The notes beneath the pieces were generated by a model that did not search any database, was not told where the DNA came from, and saw only the letters and a list, made by a program, of their open reading frames with translations. A stretch of DNA of 64,000 nucleotides. Source: Codonopsis lanceolata. Taxonomy: Eukaryota; Streptophyta; Magnoliopsida; Asterales; Campanulaceae. This document shows positions 32,801 through 40,645 of this stretch, piece after piece. Location of the stretch: contig CM028378.1 in assembly GCA_013146195.2 (NCBI GenBank), positions 44,269,099 through 44,333,098 on the forward strand, given 5' to 3'. Numbering within the stretch: the first letter of the stretch is position 1; each line of letters opens with the position of its first letter. A program made the translations under genes and the position numbers.

Positions 32801-34418
32801 GCCTTCTGGAGGAGAGTGGTGGAGAGCAAGTACGGTATAGGGTATCATTTGTGGTTTCCAGCAGAGCCGGCTGAGGCTTTTGGGGTAGGAGTGTGGAAAG
32901 GCATTAGAAAAGGATGGAATGCTTTTGGTAGAAACATATATTTTGAGATCGGGTCGGGGGCAACGGTAAAGTTTTGGAAAGACTTATGGTGTGGAGAAGC
33001 AGAGTTGTTTACATCCTGAACTTTTCTCTATGGCTAGGGATAAGGATAGCCTCATCCACACTGTGATATCTTTAGAGGGTGGCCGGGTGATTTGGAACCC
33101 GACGTTTAGAAGAAACTTTCAGGATTGGGAGATGGATTCGGTATCGAGATTTTTTGAGCTTCTATTCTCAAAAAGTAGGTTGTGAGAGTGAAATGGTGAT
33201 TTGGGTAGGGGTGAAGGGCAACAAATTCTCAATCAAAGGTTACTATTCAAAGCTGTTAGATAGAGAAGAGTTTTTGTTCCCATGGAAGTAGTATGGAAGA
33301 CGGTAGCTCCAAACCGAGTAGCCTTTTTTGCGTAGGAAGTGGCGAACGAGGCTATTCTAACCGGTGATAACCTGAGGAAAAGAGGGATTACTATGCAAGG
33401 AGCGCGAGGAGAGTGTAAATCACTTGGTTATGTATTGCCCAATGGTAGGGGAATTGTGGAATTTCATGTTTCGATTGTTCAATGTGGCGTGAGTGCTTCC
33501 GGAGACCCCCAAAGATCTATTGCGGAGCTGGAGATATTTCTGGCGGAGGAAGAACGGAAACACCATTTGGAAAGTTGCTCCCTTGGGGGTGTGGTGGACA
33601 ATATGGAAGGAAAGAAACCGTAGGGATTTTGACAATAAGGAAGGGACCATATCAGATTTGAAGAGCGCCTTGTTTCACCTGCTGTGTTCGTGGTGTGCTG
33701 GGGCAGAACAATCGCATATTCCATTGGCAGCCTCTTTTGTAGATTTTGTGCATAAATTTCCTAATCTTAGTTAGTCTTTTTGGTAGTATACACCTCTAGT
33801 GTACAAAGTAGGTGTCACCTGATTTGACGCCTTGATTTATATACATTTACCTTTATCAAAAATAATAGTCTCACCATGATCGCTTTAACTGAACTCTAAC
33901 AAATAGAAAAGGCAATTCTTACCAGTTTTTCGCCCAAAGAGGCTTGAAATGCACAGTCAAGCAAATCTTTCCTCCCCTATACATCTACACCACCGAAGCA
34001 AAGACATCAAAATAAACAACAACCAGTCCAATTAACGAATATGTATTTTAAAAAATCAATAAAATGCTCTAAAATGATCAGGAACCTTGTGAGTCTTGCC
34101 GTCGAGTTGAGGCAACTCGAGCTCAGGCGCGGTGGCCGGATAAGTCACCGGGATGTCAAATTGAAGATCAAATTCGTACTTTAATAGGTTGTGGACATAC
34201 CAACACTTGCCAGTCCAACGGGTGCCCTCAGGATTGGCGGCGGAGATCCTGAACCAGTCGTTGTCCTTGGACTTGTTCATGGATGTGTAAGCGATTAGGG
34301 CCTTGTACTCCTCCTTGAGCCTCTGCGTCCATGCAGCTCCATCGCGTGGTCCGGCTTTCGTTGACAGCAACGGAATTTGCGTTAGCGTCGACTTCGTGTT
34401 GGGGTCCCAGCCCTCCAT
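14765..34418 (-). CDS. UFC1: UFM1-conjugating enzyme UFC1; three coding exons, ~19-kb intron 2
   Basis: The gene is read as three coding exons on the minus strand: 34418-34086 (333 bp), 33984-33923 (62 bp) and 14894-14765 (130 bp including TAG). Their phases fit and give a 174-residue protein, the size I expect for a plant UFC1. UFC1 takes activated UFM1 from the E1 UBA5 and passes it on with the E3 UFL1 complex in UFMylation, which serves ribosomes and ER quality control. The catalytic cysteine lies in KICLTVHFKP (about residue 119, exon 2), and the THK before it corresponds to the TAK-type motif known in UFC1. Intron 1 is 101 bp. Intron 2 is about 19,030 bp and holds LINEs, a pararetrovirus and a hAT element. 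Whether it still splices across cannot be told from sequence. No inactivating change is seen in the exons. Confidence 0.88.
15185..15341. mobile_element. Stowaway MITE, 157 bp, in UFC1 intron 2
   Basis: The left end CTCCCTCCGTTCCAGACAAA and right end GGAACAGAGGGAG are inverted repeats bordered by TA (15183-15184 and 15342-15343). The interior AAAGTGTCATTTTATTACTAA is shared with the other Stowaway copies in the window. Confidence 0.9.
15651..15709 (-). pseudogene. UFC1: Decayed second copy of UFC1 exon 2
   Basis: The minus strand here matches exon 2 at 33923-33984 and its flanks: a long shared block spans TTGACTGTGCATTTCAAGCC, and the following intron keeps AATTGCC and TTTGTTAGA. Relative to the intact exon it has lost about four bases, which shifts the frame. 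The catalytic-cysteine codon TGC reads TGA, and the donor GTAAGA reads GTGATA. It lies 757 bp upstream of exon 3, which suggests the pre-insertion length of intron 2. It cannot substitute for the intact exon 2. Confidence 0.8.
15720..16236. other. UFC1 intron 2, no element recognised
   Basis: Unique-looking AT-rich intron sequence between the decayed exon copy and the foldback MITE. Confidence 0.45.
16484..20114 (-). pseudogene. LINE ORF2 (endonuclease, reverse transcriptase, zf-RVT), frameshifted
   Basis: The start is ATG 20114, giving MHLRILSWNVRG; a one-base loss near 20081 shifts the frame right after that motif. The endonuclease continues with CLVETKID, GGDFNAVRF and VISDHVP. Further shifts lie near 19670, 19340, 19000 and 18730. 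The RT region has DFRPISLVGG, KLDIVKAYDHVNW, GLRQGDPLSPFLF and LFADNTLVF. The last should be FADD, so the second catalytic aspartate is asparagine. Another shift near 17130 precedes the zf-RVT domain (CFMCKGCEESVNHLLLHC) and the end at 16484. It would copy its RNA by target-primed reverse transcription if intact. This copy cannot. Confidence 0.88.
20222..22192 (-). pseudogene. LINE ORF1 (DUF4283-type RNA-binding protein) with two in-frame stops
   Basis: One frame runs from MMGFQIGRKTFDVC at 22192 to 20222 and is about 657 codons long. The N-terminal third resembles the DUF4283 domain of plant L1 ORF1 proteins, the putative nucleic-acid-binding partner of ORF2. The family's RALGLPLHLW segment (RALGLPLHLWDSTVFKEIG) is clear, followed by GGFLRVDEDTEKRENLRWAR. 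A basic serine/glycine-rich linker follows and the C-terminus is acidic. TGA at 21046-21044 and TAG at 20761-20759 interrupt an otherwise continuous frame. I do not see the CCHC knuckle that often follows DUF4283. Confidence 0.8.
22853..23034. other. Intron sequence between MITE and viral fragment
   Basis: No coding or element signal seen. Confidence 0.4.
23035..23610 (+). pseudogene. Inverted, internally deleted pararetrovirus fragment (movement/coat fusion)
   Basis: The plus strand encodes a segment matching the movement-protein region at 31440-31560 (minus). It runs at about 23160 straight into a segment matching the coat/zinc-finger region at 27170-26700 (minus). About 4 kb of viral sequence is absent at the join, and the orientation is opposite to the main copy. 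Frameshifts and stops follow (stop near 23346). This is a rearranged second integration or an inversion product, typical of endogenous caulimovirid loci. Confidence 0.75.
23678..23815 (-). promoter_or_regulatory. Pararetrovirus promoter: three as-1-like elements and TATA box
   Basis: The 19-bp element TGACGTAAGCCATGACRAT (plus-strand reading) occurs at 23716, 23757 and 23797, about 40 bp apart. It resembles the paired TGACG as-1 element of the CaMV 35S promoter. About 30 bp downstream on the minus strand is CTATATAAG (23686-23678). The arrangement predicts a start near 23650 transcribing toward lower coordinates, the same direction as UFC1. Activity is not shown. Confidence 0.8.
23830..24616 (-). 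other. 3' part of the pararetrovirus, mostly closed frames
   Basis: Downstream of the RNase H region the minus strand continues in virus-like, serine/proline-rich but stop-broken sequence to the intergenic promoter region. The open frame at 23963-24454 (minus) and the antisense frame 24398-24715 (plus) show no independent function. Confidence 0.45.
24617..25049 (-). pseudogene. Pararetrovirus RNase H region
   Basis: Two broken frames (25049-24762 and 24799-24617) carry the usual caulimovirid/gypsy RNase H pattern after the RT: an acidic start, the KQHYHSTFKEILAVKRGI segment with its conserved glutamate, and the tail KHIKCITNVLADFLSR. The enzyme would remove RNA from RNA-DNA hybrids in replication. 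A frameshift separates the two pieces. Confidence 0.75.
25105..25838 (-). pseudogene. Pararetrovirus reverse transcriptase region
   Basis: The frames 25838-25542, 25590-25333 and 25314-25105 contain parts of the RT domain. MSFGFKNAPSAFQKAM and the YIDDILL catalytic box are clear, followed by the LGMKISNGKYQP segment and a thumb/connection-like piece (LLKQLSSW). An upstream part is shortened and frameshifted. The YIDD aspartates remain, but the protein cannot be made in one piece. Confidence 0.8.
26205..26615 (-). pseudogene. Pararetrovirus aspartic protease region
   Basis: The 136-residue frame contains IRAFFDTGSAVSILN, the active-site DTGSA of retroviral-type aspartic proteases, with the family's PI-rich approach before it. 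The protease would cut the viral polyprotein. The frame stops at 26205, before the next domain, and the neighbouring region to 25840 is broken. Confidence 0.75.
26666..28055 (-). pseudogene. Pararetrovirus coat-protein region with zinc-finger remnant
   Basis: The frame 27551-27066 (161 aa) and overlapping 27582-27211 carry the coat-like part, including PSPEEFMNIIYSEFIGSP and a MSQRFYCVHGVDDVNLKQ segment. The frame at 26917-26666 ends in a basic stretch and CFICHKK, the start of the CCHC finger that normally binds nucleic acid. Upstream (about 27915-28030) a helical AQLTDIERQ segment is visible. Frameshifts and stops separate the pieces. A ~39-bp direct repeat (27872 and 28020) lies at its upstream side near the hAT insertion. 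Confidence 0.72.
27872..28058. repeat. ~39-bp direct repeat near the hAT insertion site
   Basis: A block spanning TTGTGGGTCAAAAGCAGTTT and GACGAAAGGGGTCAT occurs near 27872-27910 and again near 28020-28058. It suggests a local duplication in the viral coat region at the left edge of the hAT element. Confidence 0.8.
28827..30444 (+). pseudogene. hAT transposase (BED finger, DUF659), broken
   Basis: The frame at 28827 encodes a BED-type zinc finger: PLWKYVSNIEKG, then WTCNFCSKIF with a CX2C pair, VKAHLLKIGGKGFATC with the later His and Cys. The frame then shifts. A DUF659-like part follows from about 29290 (RNPHFVQSY, GYIPPGYNKLRTTLL, KGVTIVSDG). The next codon, 29503-29505, is TAG where tryptophan is usual. 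Later pieces read INFMVVSDDGPMFIKAVDCS and WTPCVVHTLNLALK. Near 30110-30180 a large part of the C-terminal dimerisation region is missing. The last piece reads MWDVGGDDFG and LTLDEPELE. It cannot encode an active transposase. Confidence 0.85.
30092..30165 (+). repeat. 25-bp direct repeat at the hAT transposase deletion point
   Basis: GGAGCACTTATTCCTTTGTT occurs near 30092 and again near 30140, with matching CACT after it. It marks the place where the transposase has lost its dimerisation region. Confidence 0.8.
30690..32060 (-). pseudogene. Pararetrovirus movement-protein region (30K superfamily)
   Basis: Pieces of one long frame run right to left: a basic start with RVRRGYYKS near 31980, then a conserved stretch at about 31560-31440 (LALTFHGRK, VDTRFVEYQHACIG), the 115-residue frame 31483-31136, a shifted continuation 31200-31009, and 30952-30690. 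The 30K-type movement protein would open plasmodesmata for cell-to-cell spread. Frameshifts and stops (for example near 31135 and 31008) break it, and the hAT element separates it from the coat region. Confidence 0.7.
32108..32124 (-). promoter_or_regulatory. tRNA-Met-type primer-binding site of the pararetrovirus
   Basis: The minus strand reads ATGTATCAGAGCCAT, close to the TGGTATCAGAGCCAT complement of the plant initiator tRNA-Met 3' end, with one G missing. It lies just upstream of the movement region, as expected in the caulimovirid leader. Confidence 0.7.
32130..32448. other. UFC1 intron sequence or viral leader remnant
   Basis: AT-rich, no coding frame. It separates the viral primer-binding site from the truncated LINE. 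Confidence 0.4.
32449..33860 (+). mobile_element. 5'-truncated L1-type LINE (end of ORF2), decayed
   Basis: The plus strand starts inside the RT region with NFERRLAGWKKQYLSKGGRL and is close to the equivalent part of the 16.4-22.7 kb LINE. Then come VGVWKGIRKGWNAFGRNIYF, FEIGSGATVKFWKDLWCG, FRRNFQDWEMDS and, after further shifts, NEAILTGDNLRKRGI and VWWTIWKERNRRDFDNKEGT from the zf-RVT region. The reading frame ends at 33774. The 3' tail ends near 33860 in TTATCAAAAATAATA rather than a long A-tract. Several frameshifts are present. 5' truncation is usual for LINE insertions. Confidence 0.85.
33923..33984 (-). CDS. UFC1: UFC1 exon 2 (residues 112-131, catalytic cysteine)
   Basis: After an acceptor GGTGTAG|ATG the 62-bp exon encodes MYRGGKICLTVHFKPLWAKN plus two bases of the next codon (TG). 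The donor is TG|GTAAGA. The cysteine of KICL is the expected thioester-forming residue. The two leftover bases join the first base of exon 3 (T) to make TGT, Cys, which matches the family's KNCPRFG. Confidence 0.9.
34086..34418 (-). CDS. UFC1: UFC1 exon 1 (residues 1-111)
   Basis: The frame begins MEGWDPNTKSTLTQIPLL, the conserved plant UFC1 N-terminus. An in-frame ATG two codons earlier (34424) would add Met-Thr; I chose 34418 because the conserved protein starts there. The exon includes KAGPRDGAAW, DNDWFRISAANPEGTRW and VHNLLKYEFDLQFDIPVTYP from the UBC-like fold. It ends GKTHK at an AAG|GTTCCT donor (34086/34085), and a stop follows soon in the intron. The preceding 5' leader (34419-34546) is bordered by a Stowaway MITE at 34547. 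Confidence 0.9.
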
Positions 34419-34546
34419 TGTCAAAGTGCCCTAACCCTGCGACCTGCGTCGGTTGCGCAGCGCTGTTTGGATTTTGAATGCGGGTTGCGTTGGTTTGCAC
34501 TTCTACTCCGAGTCGTCGTTAGCCAATACTCTTTTCTTTTCTTTTA

Positions 34547-34720
34547 CTCCCACCGTTCAGAGAGTCACCGTATCAAAGTCAACATTTTGAAAAAAATTAT
34601 ATTTTTATTAGTTTAGTGAGGACTTGGAGTAACATTTTTATAAATTAAATTTTGAAAATGAACTATTTAAAAAAAAATCTCAAAATAGAATAGTAAACTC
34701 TTTACTCGGAACGGATAGAA
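34547..34720. mobile_element. Stowaway MITE, 174 bp, upstream of UFC1
   Basis: The left end CTCCCACCGTTCAGAGAGTC and right end CTCGGAACGGATAGAA are bordered by TA (34545-34546 and 34721-34722). The sub-terminal block ATAGTAAACTCTTTACTCGG matches other copies. It lies about 130 bp upstream of the UFC1 start codon, so it may sit in or next to the promoter or 5' leader. Confidence 0.8.
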
Positions 34721-35418
34721 TATTTATTTATTTTTTTATCAAGAGGTGTTCAAAACTATGGGTCTAACCGAGCATTCACTCATTCAGGGATGGTAATTCG
34801 TGTTGTCGTGTCGTTTTCGTATTTTCATATTATATATTTCCTTCGTTTTGGGTAAAAAATCATCGTTTAAAAGTGAAATTTCTTTTTATAAAATGACACT
34901 TTTAGTAATATGTTAATAATAAAATAATATTTTTTTTTATCATATTTTTTTAAAATTGATATTTTAAGTGTAAGTTATTGCCACCCAAAACTAAGCCCAA
35001 CCCAACGGTATTGAGTTGCCCGAGCCAGCCCTTTATGTTTTAGCCATAGTAAAAACATGTTTCATTTTTGCCACTATAATTTAATCAATTTCTTTAAAAA
35101 GGTTATTCACAATATTTTTTAAATAAAGTTATTACTATTGTAATTTTAGAAGAGGTCACGATTTCATTGGTAGACTTAATTTTAAACATAATAGTTAAAT
35201 GTAACACTTAAATCTCTAAACGTAACATCATTTAAATGATAAAAATATTTAACTACCCCTAACTACATTTACACATTACCCATCCCTCCATTAATTCTCT
35301 AAACCAACCACACCCCCTCCCAAAAATCTCTCTCTCTCAATGTCATCTCTCTCTCTCTCACTCTCTCACTCTCTCACTCCAACCAAAACAAACCACCCTC
35401 TACACTCTCTCTCAATCT
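34721..35418. other. Intergenic: partial Stowaway-like sequence and a CT microsatellite
   Basis: Near 34850-34960 a Stowaway-like left half (CCTTCGTTTTGGG, then AAAATGACACTTTTAGTAAT) appears without a right end. A (CT)n tract occupies about 35323-35418. Confidence 0.45.
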
Positions 35419-36430
35419 GTCACAACCCGAATTTACCCATTTGTGGGACCCAACTCATTCGTGATCTACCTGTAAATATCTTTAAACAAACCTACTGAGC
35501 TAGAAAAGAAAATAGAAGAACATTAAGCAACCCAACTTATATATACATAGGCCACAAGCCTTATTAAAAGTTTTACAAACGCGGAAGCGTTAAAACCAAA
35601 ATAGAAGACTACATGTCTTTTGTACAACAAAAATCATAAAGTCGTCCCAAAACTTCTAGGAATGCTACCCCAAAAGAGAATACATGCTAGCACTCCAGAG
35701 ACCATCAAATCATACGAGTCACCCTCCGACATGACTGCAATCTAAGGAAAACAAATAATAAAGGATGAGTCGAAACTCAGTAAGGTATATTATACATACG
35801 CATGTATGCAGCATAAATAATGCCATGATGCCCAGATCAACAATTAATAGCATATTCATCAATAATATTCGCAAATAACATAGAAAAGTTGAAAGTTAAA
35901 CACATGTCGTATTGACACGACCCGACCCCAAATCTCTATACGAAATATAGGTCAAGCGTGTAACAACAAAACAAAACACACTAATTCAAAATAAGACACG
36001 TGTAAAGCCCCTGTTAAAAGTGGGCTGAACAAAAACCTGATTAAAACACAATAATCTCTACTATGATAATAGAAACACCACGGCTCTAAAAAGACCGAGA
36101 AAACAAAATAACAAAGTCAACGAGCCATTGCTCAGACTAACACAAGGCTCTAAAGCCAACCAAACAATAACATTATATACACAAGCACGACGTTGCACGT
36201 CGGCAACAAATGAATAATGTCAAACTAAACACAAACCTAAGGAAGAGTTTACATAACTCTCCTATAAACTCATGTCCTCATAAAATACAATACAGCCTCC
36301 TGAAGTGCTGCATACCAAAGACTATCGACGTCTAATAAATCTCGCCGACCTCACCGCGTACTTTCTGCTTGGTTAGGATCTAAGGAAAACAAAATGAACG
36401 GGGTGAGTGATAAACTCAGTAAGTTACTAC
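35419..36430. mobile_element. Two related LTR-like segments in tandem
   Basis: The segments starting near 35419 (TGTCACAACCCGAATTTACC) and near 35918 (GACACGACCCGACCCCAAAT) both end in ATCTAAGGAAAACAAA followed by a GATGAGTCGAAACTCAGTAAG-like block (35740-35785 and 36378-36425). TGTCACRACCCGAAT starts occur in some plant gypsy LTRs, so these may be LTR remnants. No coding region lies between them. Classification is tentative. Confidence 0.35.
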
Positions 36431-36799
36431 GTGATTTATATGGCATGTTGTTATGCACATATAACCAATAAATAATACACAATACACAATATATCAAGTA
36501 TAGCAATTCATATACTTGCACGTAATTCACATTGATCCTGTTATAATGCACATTGACTCAACGTAATATAAACACATAGTCAGGATATAAATCAATATCT
36601 CAATCTGACTTGTATCTGAGCTGAATCTGCAAGAGAGCTTTTGACTTGTCCTGCTATAAAACAATGCAGTTGTGCTGCTGCAGCAATACACACATATAAT
36701 TGCACCATAAATCCAAAAGAACACTATAGATGTGTTGTTGTCGAGATACACATAATATACGGTCTGAGTTGATAGTATCCAGAACTGAAAACCAAAGCC

Positions 36800-37010
36800 A
36801 TGTCTGAACCCAATAGTATCGAGAAAACACCGACTTTGGGACTTAACCAGGAGTCTCATTACCCCGAGTTTTACCCAAGAGTCGTAGTTGCGTTGCTGTT
36901 GCAGTACACATGCTGAAATCATGTCTGAACCAAATAGTATTAGAGCCAATGACCTTGGGACTTAACCAGGAGTCTCATTATCTCAATTTTTACCCAAGAG
37001 TCTAGCCTTC
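36800..37010. repeat. Tandem duplication of a ~121-bp unit
   Basis: TGTCTGAACCMAATAGTAT and the block GGGACTTAACCAGGAGTCTC occur at 36801 and 36922 onward, each followed by TTTTACCCAAGAGTC. Confidence 0.8.
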
Positions 37011-37437
37011 TGTTTGTCATGCGAATTGCTCTGACAAGGCTACATCTTTGTCACGACCAATAACAAGGGAAAGACCCATGCAACGACCCGTAGCGATCAC
37101 GAGATTTAACTCTTGTAAAGACTACTGTCGCCTCATTGTCAACACAACCACATATGCCAGTTGGACTAAATGCGATGCACAAGTAGATGTTTACTTAATA
37201 ATAAACACAACTGTCGAGTCCCAAAGTAGGGGATCTCAACACACGTAACAAGCATAATTATTTACCTGTAAATAAACACTTAAGCATTTATTTGCTTACA
37301 CGCAAATACCAAGGTATATAATATTTTTTTTACATATAATAAACTACACCAAAGTATTCCCCATTATCGTATAAATCGAGCACGTTACTCGTTATATTTT
37401 ATTGTCCCTAAATCGACTATGTTGAGTCATTCGTTTA
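37011..37437. other. Intergenic, nothing recognised
   Basis: AT-rich. A 66-codon frame at 37048-37248 is not supported. Confidence 0.4.
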
Positions 37438-37936
37438 ATTTTGGCAAAACACACAAATGGGCCACCCAACTTTACCCCTTTTTACAATTCGGCCACCGAA
37501 ACTTTGAATCATCTATTTTGGCCACCCTACTTTCATTTTGTTGCAAGCGAGCCCATTTTCTAACGCCCGTTAGAAAATGGCGTTAACTTTATCTGATTTC
37601 CCCATTTTGCCCCTGTTATTAGACAAACCACCTAATACCTTCTATTACTGGACAAATCGCGGGGGAGACATTCCAAATCAGATACAAATCGAAGAAAAAA
37701 CCCCCAAATTCTAGGGTTTTCGATTTGAATCGAAATTCACATCTCTTCGATCCCGTAAACTATATACCCTTAGTAAGCTATATACCCTCAACGCATATCA
37801 ATTACACACCCATTTCATCATCTCTTCCGAGTCATCATCTTTGTGAGACGCGCCCATACCCAATTTCATCTTCAAACGATCGTCAAACGAAGAAGGTAGT
37901 TTTCATCGTTGAAGCTGCCAAGACATTTACTTAACA

Positions 37937-38651
37937 ATGTCAGTGAATGGGTATGAGATATCAAGGTTAGAAGGCTCGTCTTCATCATGAGGGTCCGATT
38001 TTCTTACTGAATATCGTCATAAAATTTGTCGATGTAACCTTAGGGTGGCCCTATTTACATCTGGGACTGAGAAGAACCCAGGACAAAGATTCATTCGATG
38101 CCCTAGATATATGGTAAGCAATGTTGCCACTTTTGTTATAGATTTTTTCAAGAACCCTGATTTATTTACAAAACCCCCCAATTTCTTACAAGAACCATAA
38201 ATTATTTACAAAACCCCCCAATTTTTTACAAGAACCCTAACTGTTGTAGTAGTATTTTCTGTTACTCTCCAACATTATTGTCACAAGACCCTAATATTTT
38301 TTTTGCTTCTTATAGGATGAACATGATTGTGGTTTCTATTTGTGGGTTGATGACAAATTTACAAAGAGGTCAGTGGAAGTGATTAATGATTTGAAGAAAC
38401 TGGTCAAGGATTTGAGAGAGAGAGAACATGACTTCAAGGAAGAACAATTGTTGAAGAAAGAGTGTGACAGGCTTCAAAAGGAATCTGTCAAGAACAGGGA
38501 AAAAATTAAGATATTGAAATGTAGTATTGGTCAATATGGTAGGAGAGAAAAGATGTATCTTCTGGCAATAATCATCATGCTGATATTGATTAGTGTGTTG
38601 ATGGCATCACACTTCAAATTGAATGTAACTGCCAAAATGTTAATGCCTTAG
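37937..38651 (+). pseudogene. GRF zinc-finger / helical / membrane-anchor gene of MULE 1
   Basis: Exon 1 (37937-38113) and exon 2 (38316-38651) join in phase with GT/AG ends. The protein carries a GRF-type finger: KICRCNLRVALFTSG, then NPGQRFIRCP, then across the intron HDCGFYLWVDD. A long charged helix follows (about VEVINDLKKLVKDLREREHD to NREKIKIL), then a hydrophobic anchor MYLLAIIIMLILISVLMAS near the C-terminus. GRF fingers bind nucleic acid in other proteins. An in-frame TGA at 37988-37990 (codon 18) breaks this copy unless a later start is used. The equivalent gene at 56310-56758 has no such break. Confidence 0.72.
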
Positions 38652-38699
38652 TTGATTGCAAAATTCTGAATAAGAAATAAAATGGTGAAGTATTATGTA

Positions 38700-39660
38700 A
38701 TGTGTTTGTGCAAATTTTAATCGTGATGTGTTTGTGCAAATTTTAATTGTGATGTGTTTGTGCAAATTTTAATTGTGATGTGTTTGTGCAAACACTGCTG
38801 CCTTACATAAACAAAGCCAACACTGCTTACAAAGACCAACAAATATGTTGTCACTGCAGAACAAAGACCAACACTTACAAAAATTGTTTGTGCAAACATT
38901 GTTTTGTAATGTGTTTGTACAAGCATTGATGCCTTACATAAACAAAGCCAACACTGCTTACAAAAACCAACAGAGATGTCCTCATTGCAGAACAAAGACC
39001 AACACTTACAAAAATTGTGTGTGCAAACATTGTTTTGTAATGTGTTTGTGCACACTGTTACCTTACATAAACAAAACCAACACTGCTTACAGAGTGTGCC
39101 AACACTGCAAATGTACATAAAATTGTTTACAAAAACCAACACTGCAGAGATGTACATAAAATAGAGTGTGCCAACACTACTACCTGACAAAACAGAGATG
39201 TACATAAAACTGTTTGGTCTAACTAAACAGTGCAGAACAAAAATTTACACAACTGAGAGGCAAAACAATGATGAGCAAAAACCAACACTGCAAATTTTGT
39301 GTGCCAACACTGCTGCCTTACAAAACAGAGATGTACATAAACTATTTCGTCTAACTAAACACTGCAGAACAAAGATGTACATAAACTGTTTACAAATCCA
39401 AACCAACCAGTAGAAAACAGGATCTGTCCTCAAAACAAAGATGTACATAAATTGTTTACAAAACCCAACACTGCAGAGATGTACATAAACTGTTTACAAA
39501 AACCAACACTACAGAGATGTACATAAAACAGCGTGTGCCAACTCTACTGCCTGACAAAACAGAGATGTACATAAAACTGTTTGGTCTAACTAAACAGTGC
39601 AGAACAAAAATTTACACAACTGAGAGGCAAAACAGAGATGAGCAAAAAATGAGTTACTCT
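38700..39660. repeat. Complex tandem repeats between the two convergent MULE 1 genes
   Basis: Three copies of a 26-bp unit (GTGATGTGTTTGTGCAAATT) open the array. They are followed by about three units of ~130 bp (CCTTACATAAACAAAGCCAA at 38801, 38932 and 39061), then two ~100-bp blocks with CTGTTTGGTCTAACTAAACA about 370 bp apart (39180 and 39550). Open frames through the array are by-products of the repeats. Confidence 0.8.
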
Positions 39661-40575
39661 GAACCTCAGTTACTTTAAACATCTAATCCCTATCACCTAT
39701 ATTGTGCAACATTTCCCCACAATCATTTTTCAGTTACATCTATTCTTGCTTTTTTGCTTTTGCTCACTCCTTTGTACCTACATTTGCTGTACACCTTTGG
39801 AGACCTTGCTTCAGTTGGAGGCCTTGATTCAGTTGCTGCAGTTGTAGACTTCTTTTTTGTCTTCTTATGTACAACCTCCCCTCTTGCAATTGCCTCCTTA
39901 GCCAGTTTGCATGACCTACTATTATGCCTTTTTTCCTTACAAAACCTGAAAGTTGGAGACACATGCAAGTTAATACAAAATGTTCAATTTGGGAATATTA
40001 TGTAAATTAAGTACAACAAATGCAACTTATTACCTGCAAGTGATTTCTTTTCCCTTTTTAGTCAAGATGTTTGGATCTTGACTAGATTTTTGCTTTTTTT
40101 TCTTCATTAGGGTCTTTAACCCTACATTTCTTTGGTCTACCAAGCATCTTCTTGTTTGGTGGTGGTTGAAGAGGCTGTTGAGATGATCTTGGCCATTGAT
40201 TCTCACCATTGATGGGATTTAGGAGATGGGAATAAGTACTAACAAAAGTTTCCTTCTTGTACCAGTTGGAGACATAATTTTCTGGATCTTGACCAATCTT
40301 GTATATGGCTGCCATAGCATGAGTGCAAGGAATGCCACTTAGATCCCATTTTCTACAATGACAGGTCCTCTCCCTAATGTTAACACTAAATGCATCCTTC
40401 ACATGCCTAACTTCAAATTCATCTCCACCATTATACACCACAGACCAATGCTTAACAGCTTCCTTACTTTTCTCCATCCTCTTCCTGATCCTTGGACAAA
40501 TATTATGGCCATATTTTGAAATCCATGCCTTTCTCTTTTGAATTCTGACCATCATTGCCAACCTAATCTCCTCAA

Positions 40576-40577
<2 letters not shown>

Positions 40578-40643
<66 letters not shown>
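40578..40643. repeat. (AT)n microsatellite, ~66 bp, inside the transposase
   Basis: A pure AT/TA run lies between the codons for GARSRPI and the EEIRLAMMVRIQ segment of the transposase. It adds Ile-Tyr repeats and then shifts the frame. Confidence 0.95.

Positions 40644-40645
<2 letters not shown>

Noticed and set aside
34228..34500. 90-codon minus-strand frame over UFC1 exon 1
   Set aside because: It is an alternative frame of the UFC1 coding exon.
38717..39448. Cysteine-rich frames on both strands at 38.7-39.4 kb
   Set aside because: They run through tandem repeats whose unit length keeps frames open, and no family is recognised.
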